Source: G965200765 sp965203865 (lineage in GTDB: Bacteria > Pseudomonadota > Gammaproteobacteria > Arenicellales > JAJDZL01). Taken from it: a stretch of DNA of 64,000 nt. The stretch lies in the NCBI GenBank assembly GCA_965203865.1, contig OZ241916.1:2666001-2730000 (forward strand), written 5' to 3'. The position numbers and the translations under genes were made by a program. The notes under the pieces are model-generated. The model was not told where the DNA came from and did not search any database. It saw only the letters and a list, made by a program, of their open reading frames with translations. Position 1 is the first letter of the stretch. Every line of letters begins with the position of its first letter. This document shows positions 44,121 to 53,806 of this stretch, one piece after another.

Positions 44121-44825
44121 ATGCTAATTCAAATTGAAGATATCACAATTGAAGTTACAAAGAAGAAAATCAAGCACATGTATGCACGCGTGCTACACGC
44201 AGATGGCCGGGTATTGATTTCCGCCCCGAATTTCATGAAAACAAGCGACATCCAGGATTTTGCCGAATCCAACCTTGAATGGATCAGAAAGCAGTTAGAG
44301 AAAGTTCAAAAAAAAGGAATAGAAAATACAGTTCAATTCATTGACAATGAACACCATTATGTCTGGGGCAAGGCCTTTCCACTATCGATTCGCGAGACAC
44401 AAGAACACCCCTCTGTTCAACTGACGAAGTCTCATTTGGTTCTGAAGATTCGTTCTGGAGCGGATAGCTACTACCGGATGCAACTATTGGAAGCGTGGTA
44501 TCGCGAAATTTTGAAGGAGGCAATTGCCGACTTGCTGGCCAAGTGGGGGCCTGTAACTGGAGTAGATATTAAGAAGTTCTATGTTCAGCGAATGAAAACC
44601 CGATGGGGAAGCTGCAATCTTGATGCAAATACAATTCGAATATCTACCGAATTGGCAAGAAAACCCCCTGAATGCCTGGAGTTGGTCGTAGTACATGAAA
44701 TGGTGCACTTTCTGGAGCGAAAGCATACAAAGAGATTCTATGCGCTAATGCAAGATTTTCTGCCGGATTGTGACCGGAGGGAGCAACTCCTCAAACAAAA
44801 TGTCGGTCATTTGGCAAATTGCTAA
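44121..44825 (+). CDS. YgjP-like metallopeptidase domain protein
   Basis: A 234-residue protein of the YgjP/DUF45 (M48-like) family. The zinc site is VVHEMVHFLERKHTKRFYAL with the HExxH motif near residue 195, preceded by the family signature RMKTRWGSCNLDANTIRIST. No signal peptide, so cytoplasmic. Such genes are often found near restriction systems and other accessory genes, and here it closes the block inserted between the ubi genes. Substrate unknown. Confidence 0.88.
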   Translation: MLIQIEDITIEVTKKKIKHMYARVLHADGRVLISAPNFMKTSDIQDFAESNLEWIRKQLEKVQKKGIENTVQFIDNEHHYVWGKAFPLSIRETQEHPSVQLTKSHLVLKIRSGADSYYRMQLLEAWYREILKEAIADLLAKWGPVTGVDIKKFYVQRMKTRWGSCNLDANTIRISTELARKPPECLELVVVHEMVHFLERKHTKRFYALMQDFLPDCDRREQLLKQNVGHLANC

Positions 44826-44937
44826 ATTCAAATGCTGAAATTAATCGGAGAAAATGGATAACCTGTCTTTCCCCCAAAAAGAACTTCAAGAACCAATCCA
44901 GCTACTGAACAAGCCAATATGAAAACAGATTAAGATT

Positions 44938-46173
44938 TCAGGGAACAGTTTCCGTTACCAATCTGGACTGCTTGCCATGCAACCCCATTGTTCGCTTCAA
45001 AAGAAATCGTCGAACGGGAGGCAATACTTGAACCATATCCAATCCAACTGACCGCAAAGAAGTTGCAATTGGCGAATCATCGCCAAAAATTCTAATCAAT
45101 CCGTTGGTAAAAGACGCAACTGCCTTTGCTTCCCTTTTTCGCCAGCTTTCATAGTTCGATAGTACATCGTACGATCCGATGTCCCAGCCGCGATTGCTGT
45201 GTGTTTCAATTATTTCGGCTAGAGCTGCGACATCTCTTAACCCCAGATTGAACCCTTGCCCCGCAACAGGATGAACCGTATGAGCAGCGTTCCCTACGAC
45301 TACCACTCGTTCTGCAATCACGTCCTGAATTTTGCTTAGCTTCAGCGGGAAACATGATCTGTCGCCAATAATACTGGTAAATTTTCCAACCCCGCCAGGA
45401 CTTGCTGACTGCAATTCATTCAGAAACTCCTCTGGCGGAGCCGTTTGAAAGTACTTGCTTTCGTTCGGTTCAAGAGTCCACACCACTGAATATCCGTTCT
45501 TTTTGCAAGGCAGAAGGGCCAGAGGACCTGAACGACAAAAGTGTTCATAAGCATTTCCAAAATTCGCCCGGTCAGTTTCTACTTCACACACCAGAGCTTT
45601 TTGAGAATATGCCGTTTCTCTTGCCACAGAACCCAATTTTTCGGACAAGTTGGATCTGCCGCCATCTGCAAGCACAGCCAGCCTGCCCTCAACCTGAGAA
45701 ACTTTATCCGACTCAACTTCAACCAGAACCCGGTCGCGCTGGAGCTGAATATTTGTAGCCATTGCTGAACCAATTATTTCGACTCGTTCAATCTGCTTCA
45801 GCCTTTCATATACACACTGCCTTGCCTTTGATGCAAACATGTTCCAGCCCAAAGATTCGCAATCCACATCCTCTGCACTTAGCACACTGTTTTGAGAACT
45901 GTCTTGCTGTGAGATGAATATTCGCCTAATTGGAGTAATGTCTTCTTTTGAAAGATTTTTCCAAACGCCTAATTTTTCAAAAATCTTGCCAGTGCTGTAA
46001 GTCAGTGCGATTGCCCGATTATCCGAATCACTTTGTGATTCTTCATTTGGGTCGATTGGATCGATTAGTGCAATTGTTAATTCGGTATTTTCAAGCAGGC
46101 AAGCGAAGCTGGCACCCACGAGGCCCCCACCAACGACCACGATGTCGAATTGATTCAATCCCGTCATATGCAA
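44938..46173 (-). CDS. ubiH: UbiH-like FAD-dependent hydroxylase
   Basis: A 411-residue flavoprotein monooxygenase of ubiquinone biosynthesis. FDIVVVGGGLVGASFACLLE is the FAD fold, AVLADGGRSNLSEKLG the DG region and RVVVVGNAAHTVHPVAGQGF the GD motif (here with Asn for Asp: GNAAH, as in E. coli UbiH). It is directly downstream of pepP, as in gammaproteobacteria. That position favours ubiH for this paralogue, and the ubiI-like role for 40256-41470. Confidence 0.87.
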   Translation of the reverse strand: MHMTGLNQFDIVVVGGGLVGASFACLLENTELTIALIDPIDPNEESQSDSDNRAIALTYSTGKIFEKLGVWKNLSKEDITPIRRIFISQQDSSQNSVLSAEDVDCESLGWNMFASKARQCVYERLKQIERVEIIGSAMATNIQLQRDRVLVEVESDKVSQVEGRLAVLADGGRSNLSEKLGSVARETAYSQKALVCEVETDRANFGNAYEHFCRSGPLALLPCKKNGYSVVWTLEPNESKYFQTAPPEEFLNELQSASPGGVGKFTSIIGDRSCFPLKLSKIQDVIAERVVVVGNAAHTVHPVAGQGFNLGLRDVAALAEIIETHSNRGWDIGSYDVLSNYESWRKREAKAVASFTNGLIRIFGDDSPIATSLRSVGLDMVQVLPPVRRFLLKRTMGLHGKQSRLVTETVP

Positions 46174-46196
46174 TGTTGATGCTGCCGAACTGCTCC

Positions 46197-47495
46197 CTAG
46201 CCGGACATCAACTCCTCAATTTCTGCAATTTCCTTGGGAACTGCCTTTGTTGTTACCCGGTTGCCGTCCCCAGTTACCAGAACATCATCTTCAATTCGAA
46301 TACCGATACCATGCCATCGCGCATCAACTTCATCCGACGGCGAAATGTAAATCCCTGGCTCAACTGTCATGTAAAACCCTTCCTCAAGCATGCGGGATTG
46401 CTCACCATCTCCATAATTGCCTACATCATGAACATCCAAGCCGAGCCAGTGGCCTATCTTATGCATGTAAAACTCCTTGTAGGATTCAGTTTCCAGAATT
46501 TCTTCCAAACTGCCCTGAAGGATGCCCAACTCCTTAAGCCCCTGTGAAATTACTTTGACTGCTGATTGACTCACATCTTCAAATCGGCTTTCTTTGACTG
46601 CCAACTTGATTGCAGCCTTTTGCGCTTCCAGAACCACTTCGTAAATTGACTTTTGCTCTGGAGTGAATTTTCCATTCACTGGAAAAGTTCTTGTGATATC
46701 AGCGGCATAGCAGTCAAGTTCAGCACCGGCATCAATCAGCAGCAGGTCGCCGGATTCAAGTTTTTTATTGTTTTCCGTGTAGTGAAGCACGCAAGCGTTG
46801 CTGCCAGAAGCTACAATGCTGGGATAGGCGTAGGTGCAACCGTTTTTCTGAAACCAGTACTCGATTTCAGCCTGGAGTTCGTACTCGAACATTCCGGCTT
46901 TGCAAAACTGCATTGCCCGGACATGTGCATCGCTCGTAATGGCCGCTACCTTTGCTATGGTCTGTTGCTCTTCCGGGGTTTTCGTAAGGCGCAACTCATG
47001 AAGGTTCCGGCTAATATCCACTATTTCTCCGGGAACCTTGTTTCCAGAGCGGCCCGCACCCCGAACCTTGTTCAGCCAGTCCATTACGTGTGTATCAAAT
47101 TCGGGATAGCGCCCCATGCAGTAATGGACCGATGTTCGGTCCCGAAGCAGTTTCGGCAGCTCTTCGCGAATTGATGTAAAAGGCAATGCCCTGTCAGCAC
47201 CGTACAGCTTGACCGCACCATCCAAACCCGCTCTTGAACCTTCCCATAATTCATGTTCCGGATTGCGCTCGCGGCAAAACAAGGTGAATTCCCCGGCATC
47301 CAGACCTGGTGCCAAGACTGCTACCGATTCAGGTTCTTTGAATCCTGTCAGATAGTAAAAGTCGCTGTCCGCGCGGAAAGGATAGGATACATCCGAATTT
47401 CTCCGCTGAACCGGTGCATTCGGCACAATCGCAACACCATCGCCGATAGAATCCATCAAACGTCGGCGTCTTGCGGCAAATGTTTCGATGTTCAT
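46197..47495 (-). CDS. pepP: Xaa-Pro aminopeptidase II
   Basis: A 432-residue M24B metallopeptidase that cleaves N-terminal residues before proline. The aminopeptidase-P N-domain (FAARRRRLMDSIGDGVAIVP) precedes the pita-bread domain with manganese ligands in LLIDAGAELDCYAADITRTF, HKIGHWLGLDVHDVG, EEGFYMTVEPGIYI and GIGIRIEDDVLVT. It is coupled to ygfB by a 4-bp overlap and lies 23 bp from ubiH. Confidence 0.95.
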   Translation of the reverse strand: MNIETFAARRRRLMDSIGDGVAIVPNAPVQRRNSDVSYPFRADSDFYYLTGFKEPESVAVLAPGLDAGEFTLFCRERNPEHELWEGSRAGLDGAVKLYGADRALPFTSIREELPKLLRDRTSVHYCMGRYPEFDTHVMDWLNKVRGAGRSGNKVPGEIVDISRNLHELRLTKTPEEQQTIAKVAAITSDAHVRAMQFCKAGMFEYELQAEIEYWFQKNGCTYAYPSIVASGSNACVLHYTENNKKLESGDLLLIDAGAELDCYAADITRTFPVNGKFTPEQKSIYEVVLEAQKAAIKLAVKESRFEDVSQSAVKVISQGLKELGILQGSLEEILETESYKEFYMHKIGHWLGLDVHDVGNYGDGEQSRMLEEGFYMTVEPGIYISPSDEVDARWHGIGIRIEDDVLVTGDGNRVTTKAVPKEIAEIEELMSG

Positions 47496-48061
47496 GGTTC
47501 GCCCCCAAAAGGATTACTGAAGTTCTGATTGCCGGGACTCAAATGCTCATACAGGAGTTGCACTCCTACCCGAAGATGCTCTTCTATTGTAACCAATGCA
47601 AATTCATCTTCCATGTCGTCTTCGTCAATATCTTCACAGTCTGCATCAGCAATCTGCTGCAAGTCTTCCAGTATTTCGCTGCATTCTTCCGATACCGGCT
47701 CATTCAAGTCATAGAACTGCAGCAGTGTATCCAGATAGCATTGACACCACCGGGTTATGCTGTACAGACGGTCAGCGATTGGTTCGTTGTCCGCAGGCAG
47801 CAGAATTTGGAATTCAAAACCGTCTTCCTCAAACTTGTTTCGCAATCCTCCAAGCAGATTGCATATTTCTTCCCGAATTCCTGAATACTCGTCCAGTCGA
47901 ATATACCGTTCGCTAAAAATGACCGGTAGCCAGTCATCTACCTCGTCCTCGCCCATGCCCGCACATACAAGCCCCGATAGACTCCCGTGCAATTCAGAAG
48001 CACTGAGTTGAAAAGATCGAGCAATTAAGAATTCCTTGACCTCCTGATAGTCATTTTCCAT
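47492..48061 (-). CDS. ygfB: YgfB family (UPF0149) protein
   Basis: A 189-residue, strongly acidic, helical cytoplasmic protein. SASELHGSLSGLVCAGMGED is the family signature near the N-terminus, and RWCQCYLDTLLQFYD lies centrally. Function is not established; Pseudomonas YgfB has been linked to control of cell-wall and resistance genes. The position immediately before pepP (ATGA overlap) is the conserved gammaproteobacterial order. Confidence 0.9.
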   Translation of the reverse strand: MENDYQEVKEFLIARSFQLSASELHGSLSGLVCAGMGEDEVDDWLPVIFSERYIRLDEYSGIREEICNLLGGLRNKFEEDGFEFQILLPADNEPIADRLYSITRWCQCYLDTLLQFYDLNEPVSEECSEILEDLQQIADADCEDIDEDDMEDEFALVTIEEHLRVGVQLLYEHLSPGNQNFSNPFGGEP

Positions 48062-48200
48062 AACGCTAAGAAATGCAGAAATGTTTAGTCGTAAACATCT
48101 CTTGTATACACAAATTCAGTGCATTCAAATTCAAGCCGACCGCTGTTGACTCGCTGTTTTTATACTCTCGCAAATCAAGGTCAACGGACTTGATGTCCAG

Positions 48201-49151
48201 CTAATCTTGGGCACCTTTGTTTTTACGAGCAGCTTCAACAATGGTCGTCGCAGACGCAATCATCCCGGATATATCACTCAGGTTAGAAGGCACGATCAGG
48301 GTATTGCCTTCTTTGGCAATTTTTCCAAATTGCTGCAGATAGTCCTCCGCAACTCTCAATTGCATTGCCATGTCACCGCCTTCTTCATTGAGAGCTTCGG
48401 CGACATTTCTTATGCCGTCAGCAGTCGCCTCCGCCACTGCGCGAATCGCTGCTGCCTCGCCTTCCGCTTCATTGATTTGCTGCTGCTTGGCAGCTTCAGA
48501 CTCCTTGATGATTCGCTGTTTTTCGCCTTCGGCTTCGTTAATCTGCGCATCCCGAATCCCTTCGGAATTCAGCACAGTGGCGCGCTTTTCCCGTTCTGCC
48601 CTCATTTGTTTTTCCATAGCGGAAAGCACATCGACTGGTGGAGATATATTCCGAATCTCATATCGCAATACTTTTACTCCCCAGGAATCAGAAGCCTTGT
48701 CCAATTCTTCGACAACTCGCAGATTGATATGCGCCCGTTCTTCAAATGTCTTATCCAGCACAATCTTGCCGATTTCGCTCCGAAGAGTGGTTTGCGCCAA
48801 CTGCGTGATGGCAAAACGATAGTTTGCGATGCCGTAAGATGCATCTTCAGCATTGCGTACCTGAACATACAATACTCCATCCACGCCAACCTGAACGTTG
48901 TCCGATGTGATGCATATCTGTTCTTCGACATCCATGGCTTCTTCTTTTAGCGTATGTCGATATGCAATCTTCTCCATAAACGGAACAAGCAAATTAAAGC
49001 CCGGAGTTAGAGTTCGAGAGTACTTGCCGAGATTTTCGACTACATATGCGGATTGCTGCGGCACAATTACAGCAGTTTTAATCAGTACTACTATGACAAC
49101 AATCGTGACCGCTAACACCACCAGTGTTGCAAAACTAAGGGCTTCAAACAT
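48201..49151 (-). CDS. SPFH/stomatin-family membrane protein (QmcA-like)
   Basis: A 316-residue protein with one N-terminal membrane helix (SFATLVVLAVTIVVIVVLIK), an SPFH domain (PQQSAYVVENLGKYSRTLTP; SDNVQVGVDGVLYVQV) and a long coiled coil (INEAEGEKQRIIKESEAAKQ). Stomatin-type proteins form membrane rings that organise other proteins. It is 29 bp downstream of an NfeD gene, the usual partner. A linkage to protease control is inferred from the family only. Confidence 0.92.
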   Translation of the reverse strand: MFEALSFATLVVLAVTIVVIVVLIKTAVIVPQQSAYVVENLGKYSRTLTPGFNLLVPFMEKIAYRHTLKEEAMDVEEQICITSDNVQVGVDGVLYVQVRNAEDASYGIANYRFAITQLAQTTLRSEIGKIVLDKTFEERAHINLRVVEELDKASDSWGVKVLRYEIRNISPPVDVLSAMEKQMRAEREKRATVLNSEGIRDAQINEAEGEKQRIIKESEAAKQQQINEAEGEAAAIRAVAEATADGIRNVAEALNEEGGDMAMQLRVAEDYLQQFGKIAKEGNTLIVPSNLSDISGMIASATTIVEAARKNKGAQD

Positions 49152-49180
49152 AATTCAATTCAATAAGTAAAGTTTAAAAT

Positions 49181-49654
49181 TTATTTCTTGCTTGTTTCAT
49201 CTGAACCGGAACCGCCAGAAGACGAATCATCCACTTCAATTTTCAGCTCGATTCCGTCCTCGCCTGAAACTCGCGCAGTAGCACCCGCTTCAATAGGCAC
49301 CGTACCAATATTTACAGCATCCCAGCCTGCCCCTCTATATTCAACCCTTGTACGACCATTGGGCGGTACGTGATCCGTGACTTTTACCAAAGAGCCGATT
49401 AGCCGATGACTGTATCCGCTTGCTCGCCGGATCTTGTTGTATAAAGTCTTTCGCAAAAATACTGCAAATACTATTGATAATACCGCAAATCCTAGTAATT
49501 CCACTGTTACCGGAATGCCTGGGACCAATAGCTTGGCAATACCAACCAATATTCCAGCAGCACCGATCAGAACAAGATAAAAAGCGGCATCAATAACCGC
49601 CAATTCAATTGTTAGCAATGCACAACCGAAAATGATCCAAAGCCACCATTCCAT
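49181..49654 (-). CDS. NfeD family protein
   Basis: A 157-residue short NfeD: about three hydrophobic segments (LWIIFGCALLTIELAVIDAA; VTVELLGFAVLSIVFAVFL) followed by an OB-fold-like C-terminal domain (LIGSLVKVTDHVPPNGRTRV). NfeD and stomatin genes are commonly paired. First gene of the two-gene operon. The 229 bp upstream, towards icd, carry the divergent promoters. Confidence 0.9.
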   Translation of the reverse strand: MEWWLWIIFGCALLTIELAVIDAAFYLVLIGAAGILVGIAKLLVPGIPVTVELLGFAVLSIVFAVFLRKTLYNKIRRASGYSHRLIGSLVKVTDHVPPNGRTRVEYRGAGWDAVNIGTVPIEAGATARVSGEDGIELKIEVDDSSSGGSGSDETSKK

Positions 49655-49883
49655 TTGAAAATCTCACCATTCAATGACAGTAGATTTTTTATTATAGCAA
49701 TGGACGATTTGACAAATTTGTAAAGTTGTACTGAGGATATACTGGATTCGAAATTATCTTCGAGATGGAAATCCCTTTGGAAAATAGTAATCTCTATTCA
49801 ACAAGAAGTAGAATATACGCCTGTAGTACTCTATATAAGAATCTCAAAAGTTTATCAATGAACAACCAGTACGGAGCGCATAC

Positions 49884-51131
49884 ATGTTTAGGCATATAAA
49901 ACTACCTGAAACCGGACAGAAAATCACCGTAGAAAACAACAAGTTGATAGTCCCGGACAATCCAATAATTGGTTTTGTCGAAGGCGATGGAATCGGACCT
50001 GATATTACTCGCGCATCGCTTCGTGTCTGGAACGCAGCTATTGAGAAAGCATACGGCGGCCGGCGAAAAATTGAATGGTGTGAACTCTACATGGGGGAAA
50101 AAGCCGGGAATCTGTACGACGGGGACTATTTTCCGAATGAAACCCTGGATGTGATCAAGGATTTGGTTGTTGCAATCAAGGGGCCGCTCTCAACCCCGGT
50201 TGGTGGTGGGTTTCGTTCCCTGAATGTATCACTTCGGCAAGCTTTGGACCTGTATGCATGTGTTCGACCGGTCAAGTACTTTGATGGTGTCCCCTCGCCA
50301 TTACGAAAACCGGAAGAAGTTGATGTGGTGATTTTCCGGGAGAATACAGAAGATGTCTATTCCGGGATTGAATTTGCCAGCGGCTCGGATGAAAACGAAA
50401 AACTGGCCAAGTTCTTGCGCGAAGAGATGAATGTAGACTTTGAAGCAGGCGCAGGCCTGGGAGTTAAACCGGTCAGCGAAGCCCGAACCAAGAGACTGGT
50501 AAGAAAAGCCATACAGTTTGCAATTGACCAGAATCGGAAAAGCGTCACACTGGTACACAAGGGAAATATCATGAAATACACAGAAGGTGCATTTCGCGCC
50601 TGGGGGTATGAATTGGCACGCGATGAATTTCCAAACGATGCAATCAGTGAAGATGACCTGTGGGAGAATTACGACGGTGTGGCACCCGAAGGCAAAGTTG
50701 TCATCAAGGACCGAATTGCCGACATTATGTTTCAACTACTGCAACTAAGGCCCGCAGAATTTGATGTCATCGCCACGACCAACTTGAACGGCGACTATTT
50801 GTCTGATGCGGTGGCCGCCGAAGTCGGTGGTATCGGAATTGCTCCCGGAGCCAACATTGCCGACCACATTGCAGTATTTGAAGCAACGCACGGAACAGCA
50901 CCCAAATATGCAAACCTCGACAAGGTCAACCCGTCCTCGCTGCTACTTTCGGGTGTAATGCTGCTTGAGTATATCGGCTGGCAAGAAGCCGCTGATTTGA
51001 TTTACGACGTGTTTCCCAAGGTCGTGAAAAAAGGCACCGTTACTTACGACTTTGCCCGACTGCTAAAAGAAGCAAATGAAGTTTCCACAAGCCAGTTTGC
51101 CGATGCTCTGATTGATGGCCTTGGAAAATGA
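49884..51131 (+). CDS. icd: NADP-dependent isocitrate dehydrogenase
   Basis: A 415-residue TCA-cycle enzyme close to E. coli Icd. The isocitrate-binding serine lies in GGGFRSLNVSLRQALDLYAC; VTLVHKGNIMKYTEGAFRAW, IATTNLNGDYLSDAVAAEVG and FEATHGTAPKYA complete the active site and NADP pocket. The conserved RSLNV serine implies that the protein could be regulated by an AceK-type kinase, which is not encoded nearby. Length is as in the family. Confidence 0.95.
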   Translation: MFRHIKLPETGQKITVENNKLIVPDNPIIGFVEGDGIGPDITRASLRVWNAAIEKAYGGRRKIEWCELYMGEKAGNLYDGDYFPNETLDVIKDLVVAIKGPLSTPVGGGFRSLNVSLRQALDLYACVRPVKYFDGVPSPLRKPEEVDVVIFRENTEDVYSGIEFASGSDENEKLAKFLREEMNVDFEAGAGLGVKPVSEARTKRLVRKAIQFAIDQNRKSVTLVHKGNIMKYTEGAFRAWGYELARDEFPNDAISEDDLWENYDGVAPEGKVVIKDRIADIMFQLLQLRPAEFDVIATTNLNGDYLSDAVAAEVGGIGIAPGANIADHIAVFEATHGTAPKYANLDKVNPSSLLLSGVMLLEYIGWQEAADLIYDVFPKVVKKGTVTYDFARLLKEANEVSTSQFADALIDGLGK

Positions 51132-51150
51132 CTGCTCTCCGCTAGCTTCC

Positions 51151-51837
51151 TTATCTGAACTGCGGTCGATTCGTCGCTCTATCCGCAGCACGCCATAAAT
51201 ACCAGCTTGCCATGGTTCTGTACGGTTTCCATCGTTCGCCGTGGTTGATAATACTTTCAGGTTCCGGCATTTTGGCCAGATCGTAGGTAACCATAAACCC
51301 GCGACGAATACCCAAATCGTTGGCAGGTAAAACATCCGGCCTGCCAAGATGAAAAATCATCAGCATTTCCACGGTCCATTGGCCTACGCCGAAGACTGTC
51401 GAAAATGCATCTACCAGTTCATGGTCCTCCATGCTGTCGATTTTCTTTCGCGACGGCAGAAAACGGCGATTGGTCTTTTCAGCCAAGTCTTTCACAGCCC
51501 GAATCTTTGATTTTGAAAGCCCGCATGAACGAAGTGCTTCATCTGAAGTTTCCAAAATATTTTTTGCGCTTGGATATCGCTTGTTCGGATAAAGGGCAAG
51601 CAAGCGATTGTAAATTGACGAAGCAGCCTTGCCGGAAAGCTGCTGGTAAACAATAGAACGCATCAATTCTTGAAAAGGCGTGAACTGCGAACTCAGCTTC
51701 AGCCGATAATCGCCTATTTCACAAATTAGCTTGTACAGCGTAGGGTCAACTGCCTTGAAATGGCTTAAAGCAACTTCGACATTGAATTCCGGGACGACTT
51801 GCTTGGCTTTTCTCCGCTGGTCAACTTTTTTTGACAT
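51151..51837 (-). CDS. DNA-3-methyladenine glycosylase, HhH-GPD family
   Basis: About 228 residues from ATG 51837; a longer reading frame would run backwards into the OmpA-like gene and is not credible. The helix-hairpin-helix and catalytic Asp are in VFGVGQWTVEMLMIF and GRPDVLPANDLGIRRGF. SIVYQQLSGKAASSIYNRLL is the family's substrate region. It removes alkylated purines in base-excision repair. The start overlaps the OmpA-like gene's end by 17 bp. Confidence 0.88.
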   Translation of the reverse strand: MSKKVDQRRKAKQVVPEFNVEVALSHFKAVDPTLYKLICEIGDYRLKLSSQFTPFQELMRSIVYQQLSGKAASSIYNRLLALYPNKRYPSAKNILETSDEALRSCGLSKSKIRAVKDLAEKTNRRFLPSRKKIDSMEDHELVDAFSTVFGVGQWTVEMLMIFHLGRPDVLPANDLGIRRGFMVTYDLAKMPEPESIINHGERWKPYRTMASWYLWRAADRATNRPQFR

Positions 51838-53116
51838 CTTGCAACTGAGGGTAAAGTCGAATTTCAATACGACGATTTTTCGCTCGACCCTCATCTGAAT
51901 CATTTGAAGCAATTGGCAGCAAGTCGCTATATCCGACAATTCGAATCTTGTCTGGCGAAAATCCTTCGGAGATCAGCAACTTTGCCGCAGATGCTGCTCT
52001 GGCACTGGAAAGCTCCCAGTTGGAGGGGTAGATATTGGACAGCCTTGAAGAAATTTGAACGTTGTCAGTATGTCCTTCCAGGCTAATATACCGCTCCGGA
52101 TGCTCCTTAAGACTGTTGTAGATTGAACGAAGCGTATCCCTGCCTGAGTCTGTAAGCAAAGCGGAGCCTGAATCAAAGAGAATGTCGGTCTCAAGTGTCA
52201 GGATAAACATTCCTTCATCTGTTGTAGCTATAGAAATGCCTTCCTTCTGTCCCTCCTGAAGCCCCTGCTTGACTGATTCAATAGTCATTGCCAGCATCTG
52301 ATTTTCTTCTTGTGTTTGCTTCCTCAACACTCTGAGGCGACGCAAATGGTCGCTGGCGTATTTCAGGCGCGTTTCGAGGTAGTTGACTTGAAATTCTGCT
52401 TGGTCCAGCTTCTCAAGCTCCTGACTCGTTTCTTCAAGAAACCTAACCAAATCTGCGACGACTTCGGAGAACTGTACATAATCGGCAAAGTTGTTATTTG
52501 CTGTTGCCCCCTGTGCGTTTTCGGAATCCATGCCCAAAACATCTTGCAATTTTTCCGAGTTCTGGACAGTCTTTATCAAATCGCTAGCCTTGTCAATTTC
52601 ACTTTTCAGTGCATCATTCAGCAACTGTGCCGCCTCAAGCTCGGTTTGTGCACTAGCCAAATCGGCCGCCAGCACTCCGCCGTTGGCAGATGCCATTGAA
52701 GCACTCCCTTCCGAATCAGCTTGCGCAGCATCTCTTTCCGCATTTTGTTTCGCTTCTTCATAAAGAAGTCGCAATGCATTCAATTCCGTCATCGCGGCGG
52801 ACAAATCAGCCATCAACTCCTGCTTGGAAGCATTAGAGTCAATATTTTCCGATGCAGCATCTCCGCTTGAGCCGCCGGACTGGTTCTTTGACCGTTCATA
52901 AAGTTCCTGTAAATCTGCCAGTTCCTTTAAAGCTGCTGCAAGCCTGATTTCAGCATCGGTATCCGATGATTCATTTGGCATGGACTGCTCTTCTGTTTGA
53001 ACTTGACCTACAGGGTCTGAACTATCCTGAACTTCCACAACATAAGCCGTCCAACCAAGTGCGGCTGCCAATCCCAGAACTCCAACGATAACTTTTGCCA
53101 GTGGTGCTGTAAACAT
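51821..53116 (-). CDS. OmpA/MotB-like peptidoglycan-binding protein with coiled coil
   Basis: A 431-residue envelope protein. An N-terminal membrane anchor (KVIVGVLGLAAALGWTAYVV) is followed by a long heptad-rich, acidic coiled coil (about residues 50-300) and a C-terminal OmpA domain: DILFDSGSALLTDSGRDTLR, ISLEGHTDNV, SSARAASAAKLLISEGFSPD and GRAKNRRIEIRLYPQL. It probably links the inner membrane to peptidoglycan. A true MotB partner (MotA) is not adjacent. Confidence 0.85.
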   Translation of the reverse strand: MFTAPLAKVIVGVLGLAAALGWTAYVVEVQDSSDPVGQVQTEEQSMPNESSDTDAEIRLAAALKELADLQELYERSKNQSGGSSGDAASENIDSNASKQELMADLSAAMTELNALRLLYEEAKQNAERDAAQADSEGSASMASANGGVLAADLASAQTELEAAQLLNDALKSEIDKASDLIKTVQNSEKLQDVLGMDSENAQGATANNNFADYVQFSEVVADLVRFLEETSQELEKLDQAEFQVNYLETRLKYASDHLRRLRVLRKQTQEENQMLAMTIESVKQGLQEGQKEGISIATTDEGMFILTLETDILFDSGSALLTDSGRDTLRSIYNSLKEHPERYISLEGHTDNVQISSRLSNIYPSNWELSSARAASAAKLLISEGFSPDKIRIVGYSDLLPIASNDSDEGRAKNRRIEIRLYPQLQDVKKS

Positions 53117-53605
53117 ATTTGATTATTGAATTAAGAACTAAGTGTGGTGATGTAACGATTGCATTTTATATTGTCAGTATCATACAGTAAAACCTGTTCA
53201 TTCTACTTCAAATTTCAATGATTGCTATCATTATTTGCAGTATTCAACCAATTATTCAGTCAAAATTACCAGAAATGAAGTATGTCAATTATCTGGATAA
53301 CTTCATCAGCATGACGAACAAGAATTGAAAACCTGTCCCAATTTTCGCAAGCAGGATAAACATTTCCTCATTCTTCATCGAATCCGGAAGTATGTTCAAA
53401 TCAGGCATTTGCAGGGGCCGCCTCGAACTTTGGAAAACCGAGTGTGAAAAAATGTTAAAGTTACAAAAATAAAAATTCACGAACATCTTTTAATTTCATA
53501 GTTTAAGTATCTGAATTATAATCAGAAAATAAAGCAACATGTATGAACATTATTTTTAAGTGAAAATCCTGGCCGAATATCAACACAACCATACTTTATA
53601 CTCAA
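53117..53605. other. AT-rich intergenic region
   Basis: About 490 bp between the divergent OmpA-like gene and the TIGR02449-zapA operon. I see no RNA gene. One minus-strand frame at 53289-53408 (39 codons, starting MPDLNILPDSMKNEEMF and ending in a hydrophobic stretch, KIGTGFQFLFVMLMKL) could encode a small membrane protein but has no clear ribosome-binding site. The rest holds only promoter-like AT-rich sequence. Confidence 0.4.
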
Positions 53606-53806
53606 ATGGAAGACAATCTAACTGCACTGGAAACTAGAATCAATCAGCTTCTGGATTTGTGTACACAACTGAAGACTGAAAACAGTCAGCTTCGCATAGA
53701 ACGAGACACAGCTCGACAGGCACAGTCGAAGCTTTACAAAAAAAATCGCGAGGCTGTCAAGCAAGTGAAAGTAATTATTTCAAATCTTGACATGTTGACA
53801 AGATAA
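53606..53806 (+). CDS. TIGR02449 family small coiled-coil protein
   Basis: A 66-residue coiled-coil protein (MEDNLTALETRINQLLDLCT, then QLRIERDTARQAQSKLYKKN). Small proteins of this type precede zapA in many gammaproteobacteria and resemble ZapB in size and heptad pattern, so a role at the division ring is plausible. The stop overlaps the zapA start by one base (TAATG at 53804-53808). Confidence 0.85.
   Translation: MEDNLTALETRINQLLDLCTQLKTENSQLRIERDTARQAQSKLYKKNREAVKQVKVIISNLDMLTR

Noticed and set aside
51838..51939. N-terminal extension of the DNA glycosylase frame
   Set aside because: It reads backwards into the OmpA-like coding region; ATG 51837 gives a normal-length glycosylase.
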